From: Amycolatopsis sp. FBCC-B4732
Lineage (GTDB): Bacteria; Actinomycetota; Actinomycetes; Mycobacteriales; Pseudonocardiaceae
Reading direction: 5' to 3'
Assembly (NCBI RefSeq): GCF_023008405.1
Contig: NZ_CP095376.1
Span: 3,930,001-3,994,000 of the forward strand
Length of the DNA: 64,000 nt
The notes below the pieces were generated by a model. It saw only the letters and a list, made by a program, of their open reading frames with translations, was not told the origin of the DNA and did not search any database. The number at the start of each line of letters is the position of its first letter. Positions within the stretch are counted from its first letter, which is position 1. Positions 8,802 through 17,639 of the stretch are shown in pieces. The position numbers and the translations under genes are program-made.

Positions 8802-10000
8802 CAGAGGCCCCTCGGCAAGGCGTCGAACGGCGAATCCTCGCCGGCGAGCGGGAACCGCGCCGCGACGCGCCACCGGGCGCCTGCTTGCGGCCCCGCGGTC
8901 AGGCTGCCGCCGAGCATGGCCAGCCGCTCGGTCATGCCGGTGATGCCGAACCCGCCGGGCGCGGAGCGGGGCGTCGCGGGGACCCCGTCGTTGACCACCT
9001 CGAGCACGAGGTCGTCGGCCTCGACGCGAACGGAGACAACCACCTCGGTCGCGGCCGGCGCGTGCCGGCGGGCGTTGGTCAGCGCTTCGGTCACGACGCG
9101 GTGGACGGTCGTGGCCACCTGGGACGGCACCGGCAGCTGGTCCAGTTCCTCGGCGACGGCCACGCGGGCGGTGGAGCCGGCGGCCGCGCGCACCACGTCA
9201 CCGAGCACGGCCCCGGAAAGCGGTGTCACGTCCCGGGTGTCCCGCAACATCCCGACCAGCCGGCGCGCGGCGGCCAGCGCCGCACCGCCGGCCTCCTCGA
9301 TCTCGCGGTAGACCGCCGCGTGCCCGCCGACGTCCGCGTTCGCTTCGGCGATCGCACGGGCGGCCTGCGTGCGGACGACGATCCCGCTGACGTGGTGGGA
9401 CACCAGGTCGTGCAGTTCCCTGGCCAGCTGCAGGCGTTCCTGGCCGCGCACCCGGTCCAGCGCGTCCCGCTGCCTGGCGTCCGCCGCCCGCAGGATCAGC
9501 CCGACGCCGACGCACGCTCCCCAGTACGCGGCGGCGGCCACCGCCAGCAGCGTCTCCGGTTCGCCGGCACCGTAGCGCAGCAGCGGCGCGGCGATCATCA
9601 CCGCACCGAGTGCCGGCGCCAGCGCGGCCGCGTGCCTCGGCTCGAGTGTGCGGCCGGCCGACGCAGTGAGCAGCCCGGCGGCGACGATCTCCGCGATCGG
9701 CGGCTGGCTCCGGGTGTGCGCGGTGAGCGACACGACCGTGCTGATCGCCGACAGCGCGGCGACGATGCTCCCCAGCACGCCGACGTGGCGGGGGAAGCGC
9801 CGCCGCAGCACGGCCAGCACCGGGATCGCCGTCCCGGTGGAAGCCAGGACCCCGGTCAGCGGCGCGGCCCAGCCACTGCTTCCGCCGGGCACGCGCAGCA
9901 CCAGCACGACGTCGGCGACGAGCGCCGCGGCCAGCGCCGCGAGCTCGGTGCCGAGCATGCCGCGCCGGGCCCGGACCCCCGCTCTGCGCATGGCCGTCAT
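8801..10000 (-). CDS. NarL-type sensor histidine kinase
   Basis: 399 residues. The N-terminal half holds about five or six hydrophobic helices (to residue ~165). The HisKA_3 dimerisation box ELHDLVSHHVSG (phospho-His in ELHD) is near residue 195, and the HATPase domain shows TEALTNARRHA and GGFGITGMTERLAMLGG. This is the standard actinobacterial DesK/NarX-type kinase with no recognisable extracellular sensor domain, so the signal is probably sensed in the membrane. ATG at 10000 chosen; another at 9991 is possible. Upstream gene stop is 17 bp away. Confidence 0.93.
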   Translation of the reverse strand: MTAMRRAGVRARRGMLGTELAALAAALVADVVLVLRVPGGSSGWAAPLTGVLASTGTAIPVLAVLRRRFPRHVGVLGSIVAALSAISTVVSLTAHTRSQPPIAEIVAAGLLTASAGRTLEPRHAAALAPALGAVMIAAPLLRYGAGEPETLLAVAAAAYWGACVGVGLILRAADARQRDALDRVRGQERLQLARELHDLVSHHVSGIVVRTQAARAIAEANADVGGHAAVYREIEEAGGAALAAARRLVGMLRDTRDVTPLSGAVLGDVVRAAAGSTARVAVAEELDQLPVPSQVATTVHRVVTEALTNARRHAPAATEVVVSVRVEADDLVLEVVNDGVPATPRSAPGGFGITGMTERLAMLGGSLTAGPQAGARWRVAARFPLAGEDSPFDALPRGL

Positions 10001-10016
10001 GATCCCGCGATCCGGT

Positions 10017-10463
10017 TCAGCCCGCGCGCCGGATCCCGGCGATGTAGCGGTTGGACGGCGCCAGGTAGCTGAGCACGGTCGCGACCACGGCCACCCCGCA
10101 GCTCAGGTAGCCCGCCCACGACGGTTCGGTGGTGAGCAGCGAAGCGGCCTGCAGCAAGGTGAAGACGGTCAGCGTGACGCGGGCCCAGTTGCGGCCGGCC
10201 TTGAGCTTGAACGACAGCCACAGGTAGACCAGCGCGATGACCACGGCGATCGCGACCGGGATGGCCTGCCCGACCAGAGTGAGCCGGTCGAGCTGGTCTT
10301 GCGGCATCGCCGGGTTCGCCCGGCGCAAGGCCGCCGCGATTTCGTCGCGCGCGCTCAGGACGAGCAGCCCACCGGCGATCGCGGACACCGTGGACACCAG
10401 GAAGCCGAAGAAGGCGGCGATGATCGTGCTCGGCGGGTTCTCCCGCACCGTTTCGGTAGTCAT
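10017..10463 (-). CDS. Four-helix membrane protein upstream of the two-component pair
   Basis: 148 residues with four hydrophobic segments: FFGFLVSTVSAIAGGLLVL, IPVAIAVVIALVYLWLSF, VTLTVFTLLQAASLL and LSCGVAVVATVLSYLA. The N-terminus MTTETVRENPPS is polar. No named family recognised with certainty. Same direction as and only 17 bp from the kinase gene, so it is likely the first gene of that operon and might feed the signal to the kinase (inference). Confidence 0.8.
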   Translation of the reverse strand: MTTETVRENPPSTIIAAFFGFLVSTVSAIAGGLLVLSARDEIAAALRRANPAMPQDQLDRLTLVGQAIPVAIAVVIALVYLWLSFKLKAGRNWARVTLTVFTLLQAASLLTTEPSWAGYLSCGVAVVATVLSYLAPSNRYIAGIRRAG

Positions 10464-10539
10464 ACCGGGAAGTTAGGACTCGCCGCGCCCCGGCACCGGT
10501 TGAGCCGAGACCGCCTCGTACTTTCGGCCGAGGCAGGCC

Positions 10540-11415
10540 TCAGGCGACGGACAGCCGTTCCGCGAGCAGCTCGAGGTCCGCGCCCATCGACGTCCCGGCG
10601 CTCCAGACGGCTTCGTAGGAGATCCGGACCGCACGGCCGGCCGCGAGCAACGGACGGTGCCGGACCCCGGCCGAGGTGAGTTTCGATCGCGGCAGCATCG
10701 CCGCTCCCAGGCCGAGTCCGGCCCATTCCTCCAGCACCCGGTAACTCGCGGCTTCGTCCGGGTAGGCCCGCAACGGCAGTTCGTGCTCCTGGAACAGCTG
10801 CGTGGTGAACGTGGTCAGGCCGCACGAATCCGGGACCAGGATGAACTCTTCGCCGCCCGCCTCCCCCAGTTCCAGCGGCCGGTCGTCGACGTCGGAGCCG
10901 ACCACCACGATCGGCTCGGCCTCGACGACGCGGTGCTCGAACCGGGGCAGCGGCGCGACGGCCGGGACCAGGATGATGTCGAGGTCACCGGCGAGCAGCC
11001 CGGTGCGCAGGTTCTCCATGCCGGCCTCGCGCAGCACGAGATCCCGGGGCGTGGGGAGCGCGCGCACGGCGCTGAAGGCACGGGCGACCAGGTGCCCGCC
11101 GATGAGCGGCGAGACGCCCATGCGGATCTTCCCGGCGGCCGGCTCGGTCAGCCGCCGCGCTTCGGCGGCCACCGCGTCCAGGCCGGCCAGCGCCTGGTCG
11201 ATGAGCGGCAGCAGCCGCGCCCCGAACTCCGTGCGCGTCACCCCGCGCGGGGACCGGTCGAACAGCTTGCCGCCCAGCCGCTCCTCGAGCTTGGCGATCC
11301 CGTTCGACAACGCCGGCTGGCTGACACCGTAGGCACGCGCCGCGGCGCTGAACGACTGGGTTTCGGCGACCGCCCGCGCGTACCGCAGCGCCTCGACGCT
11401 CAACCGCTCAGCCAC
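10540..11415 (-). CDS. LysR-family transcriptional regulator
   Basis: 291 residues, usual length. N-terminal winged helix (RYARAVAETQSFSAAARAYG, then VSQPALSNGIAKLEERLGGKLF) and a periplasmic-binding-like effector domain (KIRMGVSPLIGGHL; GDLDIILVPAV; GLGLGAAMLPRSKL). The effector domain with EFILVPDSCGLTTFT is reminiscent of OxyR-type members, but the redox cysteine pair is not evident. LysR proteins usually regulate a divergent gene; here no clear gene is read away from it, so the target is open. Confidence 0.92.
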   Translation of the reverse strand: MAERLSVEALRYARAVAETQSFSAAARAYGVSQPALSNGIAKLEERLGGKLFDRSPRGVTRTEFGARLLPLIDQALAGLDAVAAEARRLTEPAAGKIRMGVSPLIGGHLVARAFSAVRALPTPRDLVLREAGMENLRTGLLAGDLDIILVPAVAPLPRFEHRVVEAEPIVVVGSDVDDRPLELGEAGGEEFILVPDSCGLTTFTTQLFQEHELPLRAYPDEAASYRVLEEWAGLGLGAAMLPRSKLTSAGVRHRPLLAAGRAVRISYEAVWSAGTSMGADLELLAERLSVA

Positions 11416-11646
11416 GATCGGGCCTTGTCACCGGCGCCTCCATTGCCTTGTTGACCTGCGCGGACTCTTGTGACGTGCCCGGTACGCCGGGCCGCGACTC
11501 GGCCGTGTCGCTTCGGCGAGCCGCGGCCACCGCCGTGCGCACGGCGGGCCGGCCGGAACGCGCCGGTCAGGTGCACCGCCGAGGCGACCGCGGCCCGCGC
11601 CGCCGGGTCAGCGGGACTCCGCGGTGGTGCGGTCATGCCGGCTCGG

Positions 11647-12180
11647 TCAGCCGAGGGGTGCGAGCACCAGGTAGCCGTCCAGGCGGCACACCTGGCCGGT
11701 GTCGGGGTCGGGTGGCAGCGCGTGCCCGAGGGCCTGCGCGCGGACTTCGCCGATCCACTGGTCGTGCTGGTACTCGTGGTTGACCAAGGCGGTCAGCAGG
11801 TGCGTCGCGACGATCGCCAGCTGGCCCGGGGCGGCGACCCGGCCGCCGGCGATGGCGGACATGCGGGCGTGCACCCGCTCGGCGACGGTTTCGCGGAACG
11901 CAGTGAGCCGCTCGACCGTCGGCAGGGCACCACGGAACTCCTCCGGGTTCGCCGAGTCCATGAGGCCGTCCAGCTCGGGGTCGGGGCTGGGTTCGGCCGC
12001 GGTGAGGTTGCGGACCATGAAGTGCGCGACGTGCGCCTGGTGCCCGAGGTGCCAGCCGATCGCGCTGGAGTTCTCGTGCGGGCGCCACGTGATCTCGTCC
12101 GGACTGAGGTCCTTCCACAGCTGGTCGGTGTAGGCGCGGGCGCGGTCGTATTCGCGCAGCAGCGCGTCGACGTCATGCAT
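11647..12180 (-). CDS. DinB-family protein
   Basis: 177 residues, four-helix-bundle DinB/YfiT fold. Metal-ligand positions are visible: His in IGWHLGHQAHVAHF (residues ~43-54) and the pair in NHEYQHDQWIGEVR (residues ~137-150). Such proteins are presumed metal-dependent hydrolases or thiol transferases (some use mycothiol or bacillithiol in their families); the true substrate here cannot be told. ATG at 12180. The 230 bp between it and the LysR gene contain no convincing gene. Confidence 0.85.
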   Translation of the reverse strand: MHDVDALLREYDRARAYTDQLWKDLSPDEITWRPHENSSAIGWHLGHQAHVAHFMVRNLTAAEPSPDPELDGLMDSANPEEFRGALPTVERLTAFRETVAERVHARMSAIAGGRVAAPGQLAIVATHLLTALVNHEYQHDQWIGEVRAQALGHALPPDPDTGQVCRLDGYLVLAPLG

Positions 12181-12550
12181 GGCTGACCTCCCGGTGGCGG
12201 GTGATGGCTTCGAACGGCGCGGTGCTGCTCCCCGTGCTCACTCCGGACAGTGCCGGAACCCGGTTTCCCCGGCCCCGCGCAAAACCGAACACGCCGGCAG
12301 GAGACCACCGTGAATGCCCGGATAACCGGACGTTATAGCCATCAAAGGTGTGCGGCAAGAGGCCATCGGAATCCGTTATGACCCCATCACGTTTAATTTT
12401 CTACCAAGAGCTCCGTTAGTCCAGCCGTGTTCGCCGGCCTTCCGCTCCACCCGAAAGGATGAGGTTGGATCCATTGTGAAGCGGGACGACGATTTCTATA
12501 GTCGATAACGGTGCTCCTCTCGCACCCGGCCCAGGAAGGGTTTATTCCCA
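12181..12550. other. AT-richer intergenic region with promoter
   Basis: 370 bp without a gene between the divergent DinB and beta-propeller genes. Clearly lower in GC than its surroundings, especially 12330-12420. It holds the strong promoter at 12474-12502 for the downstream gene. A TATAAC with a weak TTGCCG 15 bp before it, reading leftward near 12335-12365, may serve DinB. Nothing else recognised. Confidence 0.5.
12474..12502 (+). promoter_or_regulatory. Sigma70-type promoter
   Basis: TTGTGA (12474-12479), 17-bp spacer, TATAGT (12497-12502), about 50 bp before the start of the beta-propeller gene. One of the best matches to the consensus in the window. Confidence 0.65.
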
Positions 12551-13672
12551 ATGAAAAAGTCTTTGGCGTTTGTCGTGTCGGTGATCATGGTCGGATTTCC
12601 CTGCGTCGCTCTCGGAGACGAACGCGCGCCCGATGCCGGAAAGGGGACGCGGTTCGAAGCCGAATGGAAGACCCTTTCGGCCCTTGACAGCGATTACGAG
12701 GTGATCCAGCTCACCACTTCCAGATCGCTCGACAACAAGATGTACCTCGACGTGAACCCGTACGTACCCTCGCTCAATTCCGTCATGTTCATGTCGGAGC
12801 GGGACGGCGGGCACGAGAACCTTTACCTCATGTCGCTCGACAACGGCAAGTTCGTGCAGCTGACCGATTCCGATCACATCGACGGCGACCACGCGAACGT
12901 CTCACCCGCGACCGAGCAGGCGTTCTTCGTCGAAGACCGGACGTTCACCAGCGTCGGCCTGCGCGCCCCGTACCAGGAGAAGAAGATCCGCACCGTGCCG
13001 GACAAGTACGACGTCAAGGGGATCGTCGCACTGACGTCGGACGGGAAGACGATCGTGTCGTCCCTGTACGACGAGGACGAAAAACGCTCCTCGCTCGTCA
13101 CCATCGACGTGAAAACGGGGCAACTCGAAACGATCAAGAAGATCGACGGGACCGTCGACCACGTGCTGATCAACCCGGTGTACGGGGACACCCTCCTCTA
13201 CCACGTGCTCGACAAGAACGAGATCGGGCTCGTCGACATCGGAACGAAGAAGCGGACCCTCCTGACCGGGCCGGAAGACCACGGCGTGCACCCGTTCTGG
13301 GAGTCCACCGGCAAGGACGCCGCTTTCGCGCAGCGGAAGCAGGGCGACACACCGGAGCAGGTGGTGACCTACAACATCCGCAAGGAGCGATTCTTCAGCT
13401 ACGACATCCGGGACTACAGCAACCACTTCGCCATGAACCCGTCCCAGACGATCATCGAAGGGGACGGCGGGACCGACGATTCGCGGTACATCTACTACTA
13501 TTACATCAAACCGGGCACCGACAAGGTCGACACCGTGAAGATGTTCAAGCACCGAAGCTCATCGTCCTCGGAATCGGTGCACCCGCACGGCGCCTTCATC
13601 AACGACACGGACCTGATCTTCAACAGCGACGCGGACGGCGACGGCAACGTCTACCTGCTGCGGGAGAAATAG
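12551..13672 (+). CDS. Secreted TolB/oligogalacturonide-lyase-like beta-propeller protein
   Basis: 373 residues with a signal peptide (MKKSLAFVVSVIMVGFP, cut about residue 22). The mature protein consists of repeated propeller blades: NSVMFMSERDGGHENLYLM, GKFVQLTDSDHIDGDHAN, TIVSSLYDEDEKRSSLVTID and a closing HPHGAFINDTDLIFNSDADG with DGNVYLL. The HPH and S-D-x-DG-NVYL blade pattern resembles the PF14583 oligogalacturonide lyase/TolB group. Catalysis is not proven. Lysine-rich, with lower GC than its neighbours, which suggests acquisition from another genome. Single gene under the promoter at 12474 with AGGAAGGG before the ATG. Confidence 0.7.
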   Translation: MKKSLAFVVSVIMVGFPCVALGDERAPDAGKGTRFEAEWKTLSALDSDYEVIQLTTSRSLDNKMYLDVNPYVPSLNSVMFMSERDGGHENLYLMSLDNGKFVQLTDSDHIDGDHANVSPATEQAFFVEDRTFTSVGLRAPYQEKKIRTVPDKYDVKGIVALTSDGKTIVSSLYDEDEKRSSLVTIDVKTGQLETIKKIDGTVDHVLINPVYGDTLLYHVLDKNEIGLVDIGTKKRTLLTGPEDHGVHPFWESTGKDAAFAQRKQGDTPEQVVTYNIRKERFFSYDIRDYSNHFAMNPSQTIIEGDGGTDDSRYIYYYYIKPGTDKVDTVKMFKHRSSSSSESVHPHGAFINDTDLIFNSDADGDGNVYLLREK

Positions 13673-13690
13673 CCATCCACCACCGTGCCG

Positions 13691-13725
13691 CCGCGGCCGG
13701 GTCCGCAGGAGCGACCCGGCCGCGG
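13691..13725. terminator. Strong hairpin between convergent genes
   Basis: Perfect 13-bp arms CCGCGGCCGGGTC and GACCCGGCCGCGG around a 9-base loop, 19 bp past the propeller gene and 17 bp past the end of the leftward gene at 13742. Likely a two-way terminator. Confidence 0.65.
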
Positions 13726-13741
13726 CCGGCGCGAGCCGTCC

Positions 13742-14521
13742 TCAGGGCAGCCGGACCGCCTCGATCTCGCCGTCGCTCAGCAGTGCTTCGGCCAGGCGCG
13801 AGGGGCCGGCGACCTTGGTGGCCCAGAGGTCGTAGTCGGTGCACAGGCACCACGAGCGGTCCTCGGCCCAGAGGTTCGACGGGCTGAAGTCGATCTCGGG
13901 GTCGTCGTACAAGATCCCGGCGTCACCGAGCTTCCCCGCCCGCACGTGGAGGTTCTCGAAATCGGCGGCCTCGAGAACCAGCGGGCTGTAGTAGGCCAGG
14001 CACGGAGTGTCCGGGCCCGCGGGGCTGTGTTCGACGAGGACGTCGATCAGCCGCGTCCAGGTCTCGCGGTCCAGGCTTCCTTCGGTGGGCGGGACGATGC
14101 CGAGCGGCCAGCTGCCTTCCTTCTTGACCGAGGGGAAGCAGCGGTACGACGGAAGCAGACCGTCGGGGACGACGGGGTCGCCGGTGCGCCGGGCGAGTTC
14201 GGCCCAGCGCAGCCGCCGCCAGCCGGGGCCGGGGTGTCCGGCGCGGCCCAGGCCGCCTCCCGTGGCCACGGTCCCGGCGTCGAGGTCGACGCCACCGACG
14301 ACATGGGGCCGGACGCGCCCCTCGGCGATGCCCGCCTGGCGGTACTCGTGGTATGACGTTTCGCCCGGACCCTGCTCGTGTTCGTACAGGGCGTTGAGCA
14401 CCCAGGCCGCGTCCGGCATCGCGGGCGGCATGAACCCGGTCAGGCCGTCGCCGCACGTATCCCGCAGCCAATCCGCGGCGCCGGCGGGGGCGGACGGCCA
14501 TGGGTTCGGCTGCTCTGGCAC
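13742..14521 (-). CDS. Hypothetical protein
   Basis: 259 residues, acidic and soluble, with no signal peptide or membrane segment. Begins MPEQPNPWPSAPAG; aromatic-rich motifs include ADWLRDTCGDGLTGFMPP, GIVPPTEGSLDRETW, CLAYYSPL and WCLCTDYDLWATKV. No known domain recognised; the layout resembles uncharacterised actinobacterial proteins sometimes placed in immunity-protein-like families, but I cannot support that. Start ATG at 14521. Confidence 0.65.
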   Translation of the reverse strand: MPEQPNPWPSAPAGAADWLRDTCGDGLTGFMPPAMPDAAWVLNALYEHEQGPGETSYHEYRQAGIAEGRVRPHVVGGVDLDAGTVATGGGLGRAGHPGPGWRRLRWAELARRTGDPVVPDGLLPSYRCFPSVKKEGSWPLGIVPPTEGSLDRETWTRLIDVLVEHSPAGPDTPCLAYYSPLVLEAADFENLHVRAGKLGDAGILYDDPEIDFSPSNLWAEDRSWCLCTDYDLWATKVAGPSRLAEALLSDGEIEAVRLP

Positions 14522-14600
14522 ACGATCACCCTACGGCCGGCCCGTCGGCCGCATGACGAGCCCGCCACGGCGAGAAAATGCCGTGGTCGGCCCGCCCGGC

Positions 14601-14606
14601 TAGGGT
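14601..14606 (+). promoter_or_regulatory. -10 element for leaderless transcript
   Basis: TAGGGT with 8 bases before the GTG start at 14615, the usual spacing for leaderless actinobacterial mRNAs. No clear -35 and no ribosome site, which fits. Confidence 0.5.
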
Positions 14607-14614
14607 CGCCTGTT

Positions 14615-14785
14615 GTGGATAACTTCAAGATCGGCGAGACGGTCCGCATCACCGGCCGCACCATGACCGGCAGTGTCGGCACCGTTGTTCACCTGGATGA
14701 AAAGCGCGGGAAGTACCTCGTGCGGGTCAGCGACGTCCTTCAAAACTACTTCACGGCGGAAGAGCTGGAAGTGTTCTCGAGCTAG
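14615..14785 (+). CDS. Small KOW-like protein
   Basis: 56 residues from the GTG at 14615. The sequence VDNFKIGETVRITGR, then GSVGTVVHLDEKRGKYLVRV looks like a KOW/SH3-type small beta-barrel as found in NusG and ribosomal L24 proteins (a hydrophobic V-x-I-x-G-x(5)-G-x-V pattern), ending FTAEELEVFSS. It may bind RNA or protein, but no function is known. Apparently leaderless, with TAGGGT 8 bases before the start codon. Confidence 0.7.
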   Translation: MDNFKIGETVRITGRTMTGSVGTVVHLDEKRGKYLVRVSDVLQNYFTAEELEVFSS

Positions 14786-14835
14786 CGGGCCGGGGCACCG
14801 GGGCGACGGGCGGGGCCACCGGGGATCATCTGTCC

Positions 14836-16002
14836 ATGCCGACGTCATCGCCCCAGGCACGGGTCCAGCGGACCGAACGCTGGTTCCTCCGGCGCGGAAC
14901 CCCGACGATGATCGCCGGGTACGGCTTCACCGAGCACGTGCTGCCCCGGATGCTGCCCGCGCTCGTCTTCGTCACCCTCGCGAGCCTCGCCTGGCTCGTC
15001 CCGCTCAAGACCGCGGGCTCCGGCCGGTGGGTTCTGCTCGGTGTCGTCGTCGCGGTGACCGTCGCGGCCTGGGTGACGATCTCCCTGTTCGTCCGGCGCC
15101 TCCCCCGCTTCTCCCGCGCCACGACCATCGCCATCCTGATCGGCTACGCCGCGATGCCGATCGCCGTCCCGCTGCTGCAGCTCGCCTTCGACGGCGCCAT
15201 CACCCTCCCCGGCGCCCGCGCGCTCGGCGTGCTCGCGTTCCTCGTGTTCTTCGCCGCCGTCTTCGCGGCCACCTACGTCGCCACCACCTACGGCTTCGGC
15301 ACCCTCCTGCGCCAGGGCATCAAGCAGGCGGTCACCGACCTCCGCAACAGCGTCCAGGTCCTCGGCCGGGCCCTGCCGGTGCTGCTGTTCGTCACCCTGT
15401 TCCTCTTCTTCACCGGCGAGCTCTGGCAGCTGATGAACCAGCTCGCCTGGTGGCGCCTCGCCCTGGTCGTCGCCCTCTTCGGCGCGGTCACCGTCCTCGC
15501 CGCGGCCGCCCGTCTCCGCGAGGAAATCGGCCGCGTCGAACAGGACTTCAGCCCGCCCATGCTCACCGCCGCCTGCGCCGGGACCCCGCTCGCCGCCGTC
15601 ACCCTCGACGCCCCCGTCCGCGCGGTCAGCCTCAACGGGCGCCAGAAGCGCAACCTGCTGCTGATGCTCGCCACCCGCCAGCTCGTCCAGGCCGCGGTCA
15701 TCGGCCTCGCCCTGTTCGCCTTCTTCGTGCTCCTCGGCGTGATCATCGTGACCCCCGCCGCGGCCGAGCAGTGGATCGGCACCACACCGGCGATCTCACC
15801 GCTGCTGCCCGGCGTCCCGGTCGCCCTGCTGCGCAACGCGACCCTGCTCGCCGGGTTCGGCAGCATGTACTTCGCCGTCACGTCGATGAGCGACACCGAG
15901 CACCGCAAGCAGTTCTTCGCCCCGATCATCGACGAAATCGAGCGCACCCTCGCCGTGCGCGCCGTCTACCTCACCCTGCACACGGACACGGTCAAGGCGT
16001 GA
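14836..16002 (+). CDS. Conserved polytopic membrane protein
   Basis: 388 residues, about seven or eight hydrophobic helices (first near residue 40, a pair at ~70-115, then ~130, ~185, ~210, ~285, ~330). Polar conserved-looking segments are FGTLLRQGIKQAVTDLRNSVQVLGRALP and TSMSDTEHRKQFFAPIIDEIER, the latter a cytoplasmic C-terminal tail. I do not recognise a named family; homologues appear to be common in actinomycetes. ATG at 14836. It stands alone between the KOW protein and a lectin remnant. Confidence 0.75.
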   Translation: MPTSSPQARVQRTERWFLRRGTPTMIAGYGFTEHVLPRMLPALVFVTLASLAWLVPLKTAGSGRWVLLGVVVAVTVAAWVTISLFVRRLPRFSRATTIAILIGYAAMPIAVPLLQLAFDGAITLPGARALGVLAFLVFFAAVFAATYVATTYGFGTLLRQGIKQAVTDLRNSVQVLGRALPVLLFVTLFLFFTGELWQLMNQLAWWRLALVVALFGAVTVLAAAARLREEIGRVEQDFSPPMLTAACAGTPLAAVTLDAPVRAVSLNGRQKRNLLLMLATRQLVQAAVIGLALFAFFVLLGVIIVTPAAAEQWIGTTPAISPLLPGVPVALLRNATLLAGFGSMYFAVTSMSDTEHRKQFFAPIIDEIERTLAVRAVYLTLHTDTVKA

Positions 16003-16069
16003 CCGCACCGGGCCTCAAGCCCTTGTCCGGGTCAGAAGGGCCCGGCGGGAGCGGGTGCCGGGCGGGCGG

Positions 16070-16490
16070 CTGTCCGAAGGCATGGCGCTGGCGGTGACTC
16101 CCGGGGTGTACTTCCGCGCGGGAGACGGCCCGGTGCATCGGAGCTGCGCAGGCTCGGCAATCGCGTCGATCGTCGCGGTCGCCGGTGGGGCTGCAACGGA
16201 AACATCGACCAGTACTGGCTGGAAGTCGACTACTCCGGGGCCGAGATCTACTCCGAATTCCGGAGCGCCGAAGATCCCCGCTTCTGTCTCGCGGTCCCCC
16301 ACGACACCACGCAACGCGGTGTTCAGCTGATCATCTGGCCGTGCGGCGGTCAGCTGGGGCAGTTCTGGGACCCGGTGCCGTCCAGCTGGGTTCCGGCGTG
16401 CGGTGGTTGCTGCACAACTTCGGCACCGACGAGTACGCGGCCGTCTCGGGCGGGCTGCCCGGCTGGACGACCGGAGCACCCATGGTTGGG
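16070..16490 (+). pseudogene. Ricin-B-type lectin domain remnant
   Basis: One frame over about 16190-16375 reads WGCNGNIDQYWLEVDYSG, RFCLAVPHDTTQRGVQLIIWP and CGGQLGQFWD. The spaced Cys residues, the QYW and the repeated QxW-like GQFWD are typical of a beta-trefoil ricin-B lectin domain. No start codon occurs in that frame upstream and the rest of the 16003-16550 gap is not coherent; a neighbouring frame carries VRWLLHNFGTDEYAAV. This looks like a decayed secreted lectin gene. Low information; the exact limits are uncertain. Confidence 0.45.
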
Positions 16491-16550
16491 GGCAGCGGGT
16501 ACGGGGTACCAGCGCAGTCCGCTCACCGACCAGCACTACCGAGGACGAGC

Positions 16551-17054
16551 ATGCCTGAGCCGATCACGCCCGAGCCCCTGCCGGCCGAGCTGCGGGCGCT
16601 GGCCGCCGACGCGGAAGCGCTCGCGGCCCGGACCGCGGAAGTGGCCGCCCGGCTGGAGACCGCGCCCGACGGCAGCCTGCAACGGCTCGCCCGGCCCATC
16701 GCGAAGGCGACCCACGACCTGAGCGACTACACCGACGAAGTCGTCCGGACGGCCGAAAACCTGGCCCGGGTCCGGGTGTCGCGCGACCCCGGCCTGTGTG
16801 ACGTCCCGTGGGGCGTCTGCCCGGCCCACGGCGTCACGCTGCGCGCGAGCGGGGACCGCGCCTGGTGCACCCACCCCGGCTGCGCCGGCGAATGGGACTA
16901 CGACCGGCTCCGCACCCCCTGCACGGAGCCGGCCACCGCGGTCGTCACCGACGAAGACGGCGTCACCGGCCGGCTGTGCGCGGCGCACGCCCGGGACGCC
17001 GGCGACCGGCTGGCCGGCTGCACCGTCTCCGACCTGGACCACCCGGGCGCATGA
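16551..17054 (+). CDS. Hypothetical protein with Cys-rich C-terminal half
   Basis: 167 residues from the ATG at 16551 (GAGGACG upstream). The first half is an alpha-helical, probably coiled-coil stretch (AELRALAADAEALAARTAEV, HDLSDYTDEVVRTAENLARV). The second half has six cysteines in CDVPWGVCPAH, AWCTHPGCAGEWDYDRL, PCTEP and GRLCAAHAR, which could bind zinc. No family recognised. Confidence 0.7.
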   Translation: MPEPITPEPLPAELRALAADAEALAARTAEVAARLETAPDGSLQRLARPIAKATHDLSDYTDEVVRTAENLARVRVSRDPGLCDVPWGVCPAHGVTLRASGDRAWCTHPGCAGEWDYDRLRTPCTEPATAVVTDEDGVTGRLCAAHARDAGDRLAGCTVSDLDHPGA

Positions 17055-17148
17055 CGCTCGGCGTGCGGCCGGTTTTCCCGGCGCCTAGGTCGAGATCGTC
17101 TTCGCCGCGGCGGCCGACGTCGCCCGCCCCTTCGATCGGAGGTGCGCC

Positions 17149-17637
17149 ATGTCCGCCGTCCCGCCGCACGTCCTGGTGGTCTTCGGGGCCACCGGGGACC
17201 TGGCCCGGCGCATGCTGTTCCCCGGCCTCGGCCGGCTGCACCGGGAAGGCCTGCTGCCCGACGGCTTCCGCGTGCTCGGGTCCGGGCGGCACTCCCCCCG
17301 GCAGCGACGACGAGTTCCGCGAGAGCCTCGGCGACGCCATCAGCGGGTTCGAAGACCGCGTTTCGTTCGTGGTCTCCGACAGCGACGACGGCGCCGAGCT
17401 CGCGGCCGCCGTCCGGGAAGCCCGCGATGAGCTCGGCGACGGCAGCCGGACGCTGCTCTACCTCTCGGTCCCGCCCGCCGCGGCGACACCGGCCTGGCCG
17501 AGGACGCGCGGCTGATCCTGGAGAAGCCGTTCGGCCACGACCTCGCGTCGGCGGAGGAGCTGAACGAGACCGTGCGCGGGGTGTTCCCCGAGGACCGCGT
17601 GTTCCGGATCGACCACTTCCTGGGCGAGACGGCCGTG
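17149..17637 (+). pseudogene. zwf: Glucose-6-phosphate dehydrogenase remnant
   Basis: Starts [20 protein letters not shown] (the G6PD dinucleotide motif) and runs to SGRHSP. A run of six C then shifts the frame, and [20 protein letters not shown] through LLYLSVPPAA follow in the next frame. A short deletion and frame change lead to DTGLAEDARLILEKPFGHDL and RIDHFLGETAV, which correspond to the substrate-binding EKPFG and RIDHYLG motifs. There it stops; the C-terminal ~300 residues are missing. Two frame changes and truncation make it non-functional. A functional zwf must exist elsewhere. It meets an SRPBCC remnant head-on at ~17638. Confidence 0.8.
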
Positions 17638-17639
17638 AG

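Noticed and set aside
11416..11640. Possible small leftward gene between LysR and DinB
   Set aside because: Arg/Gly-rich low-information translation, no ribosome site, no similarity to known proteins.
12173..12358. 61-codon leftward frame upstream of DinB
   Set aside because: No ribosome site and it overlaps the AT-rich promoter region; not protein-like.
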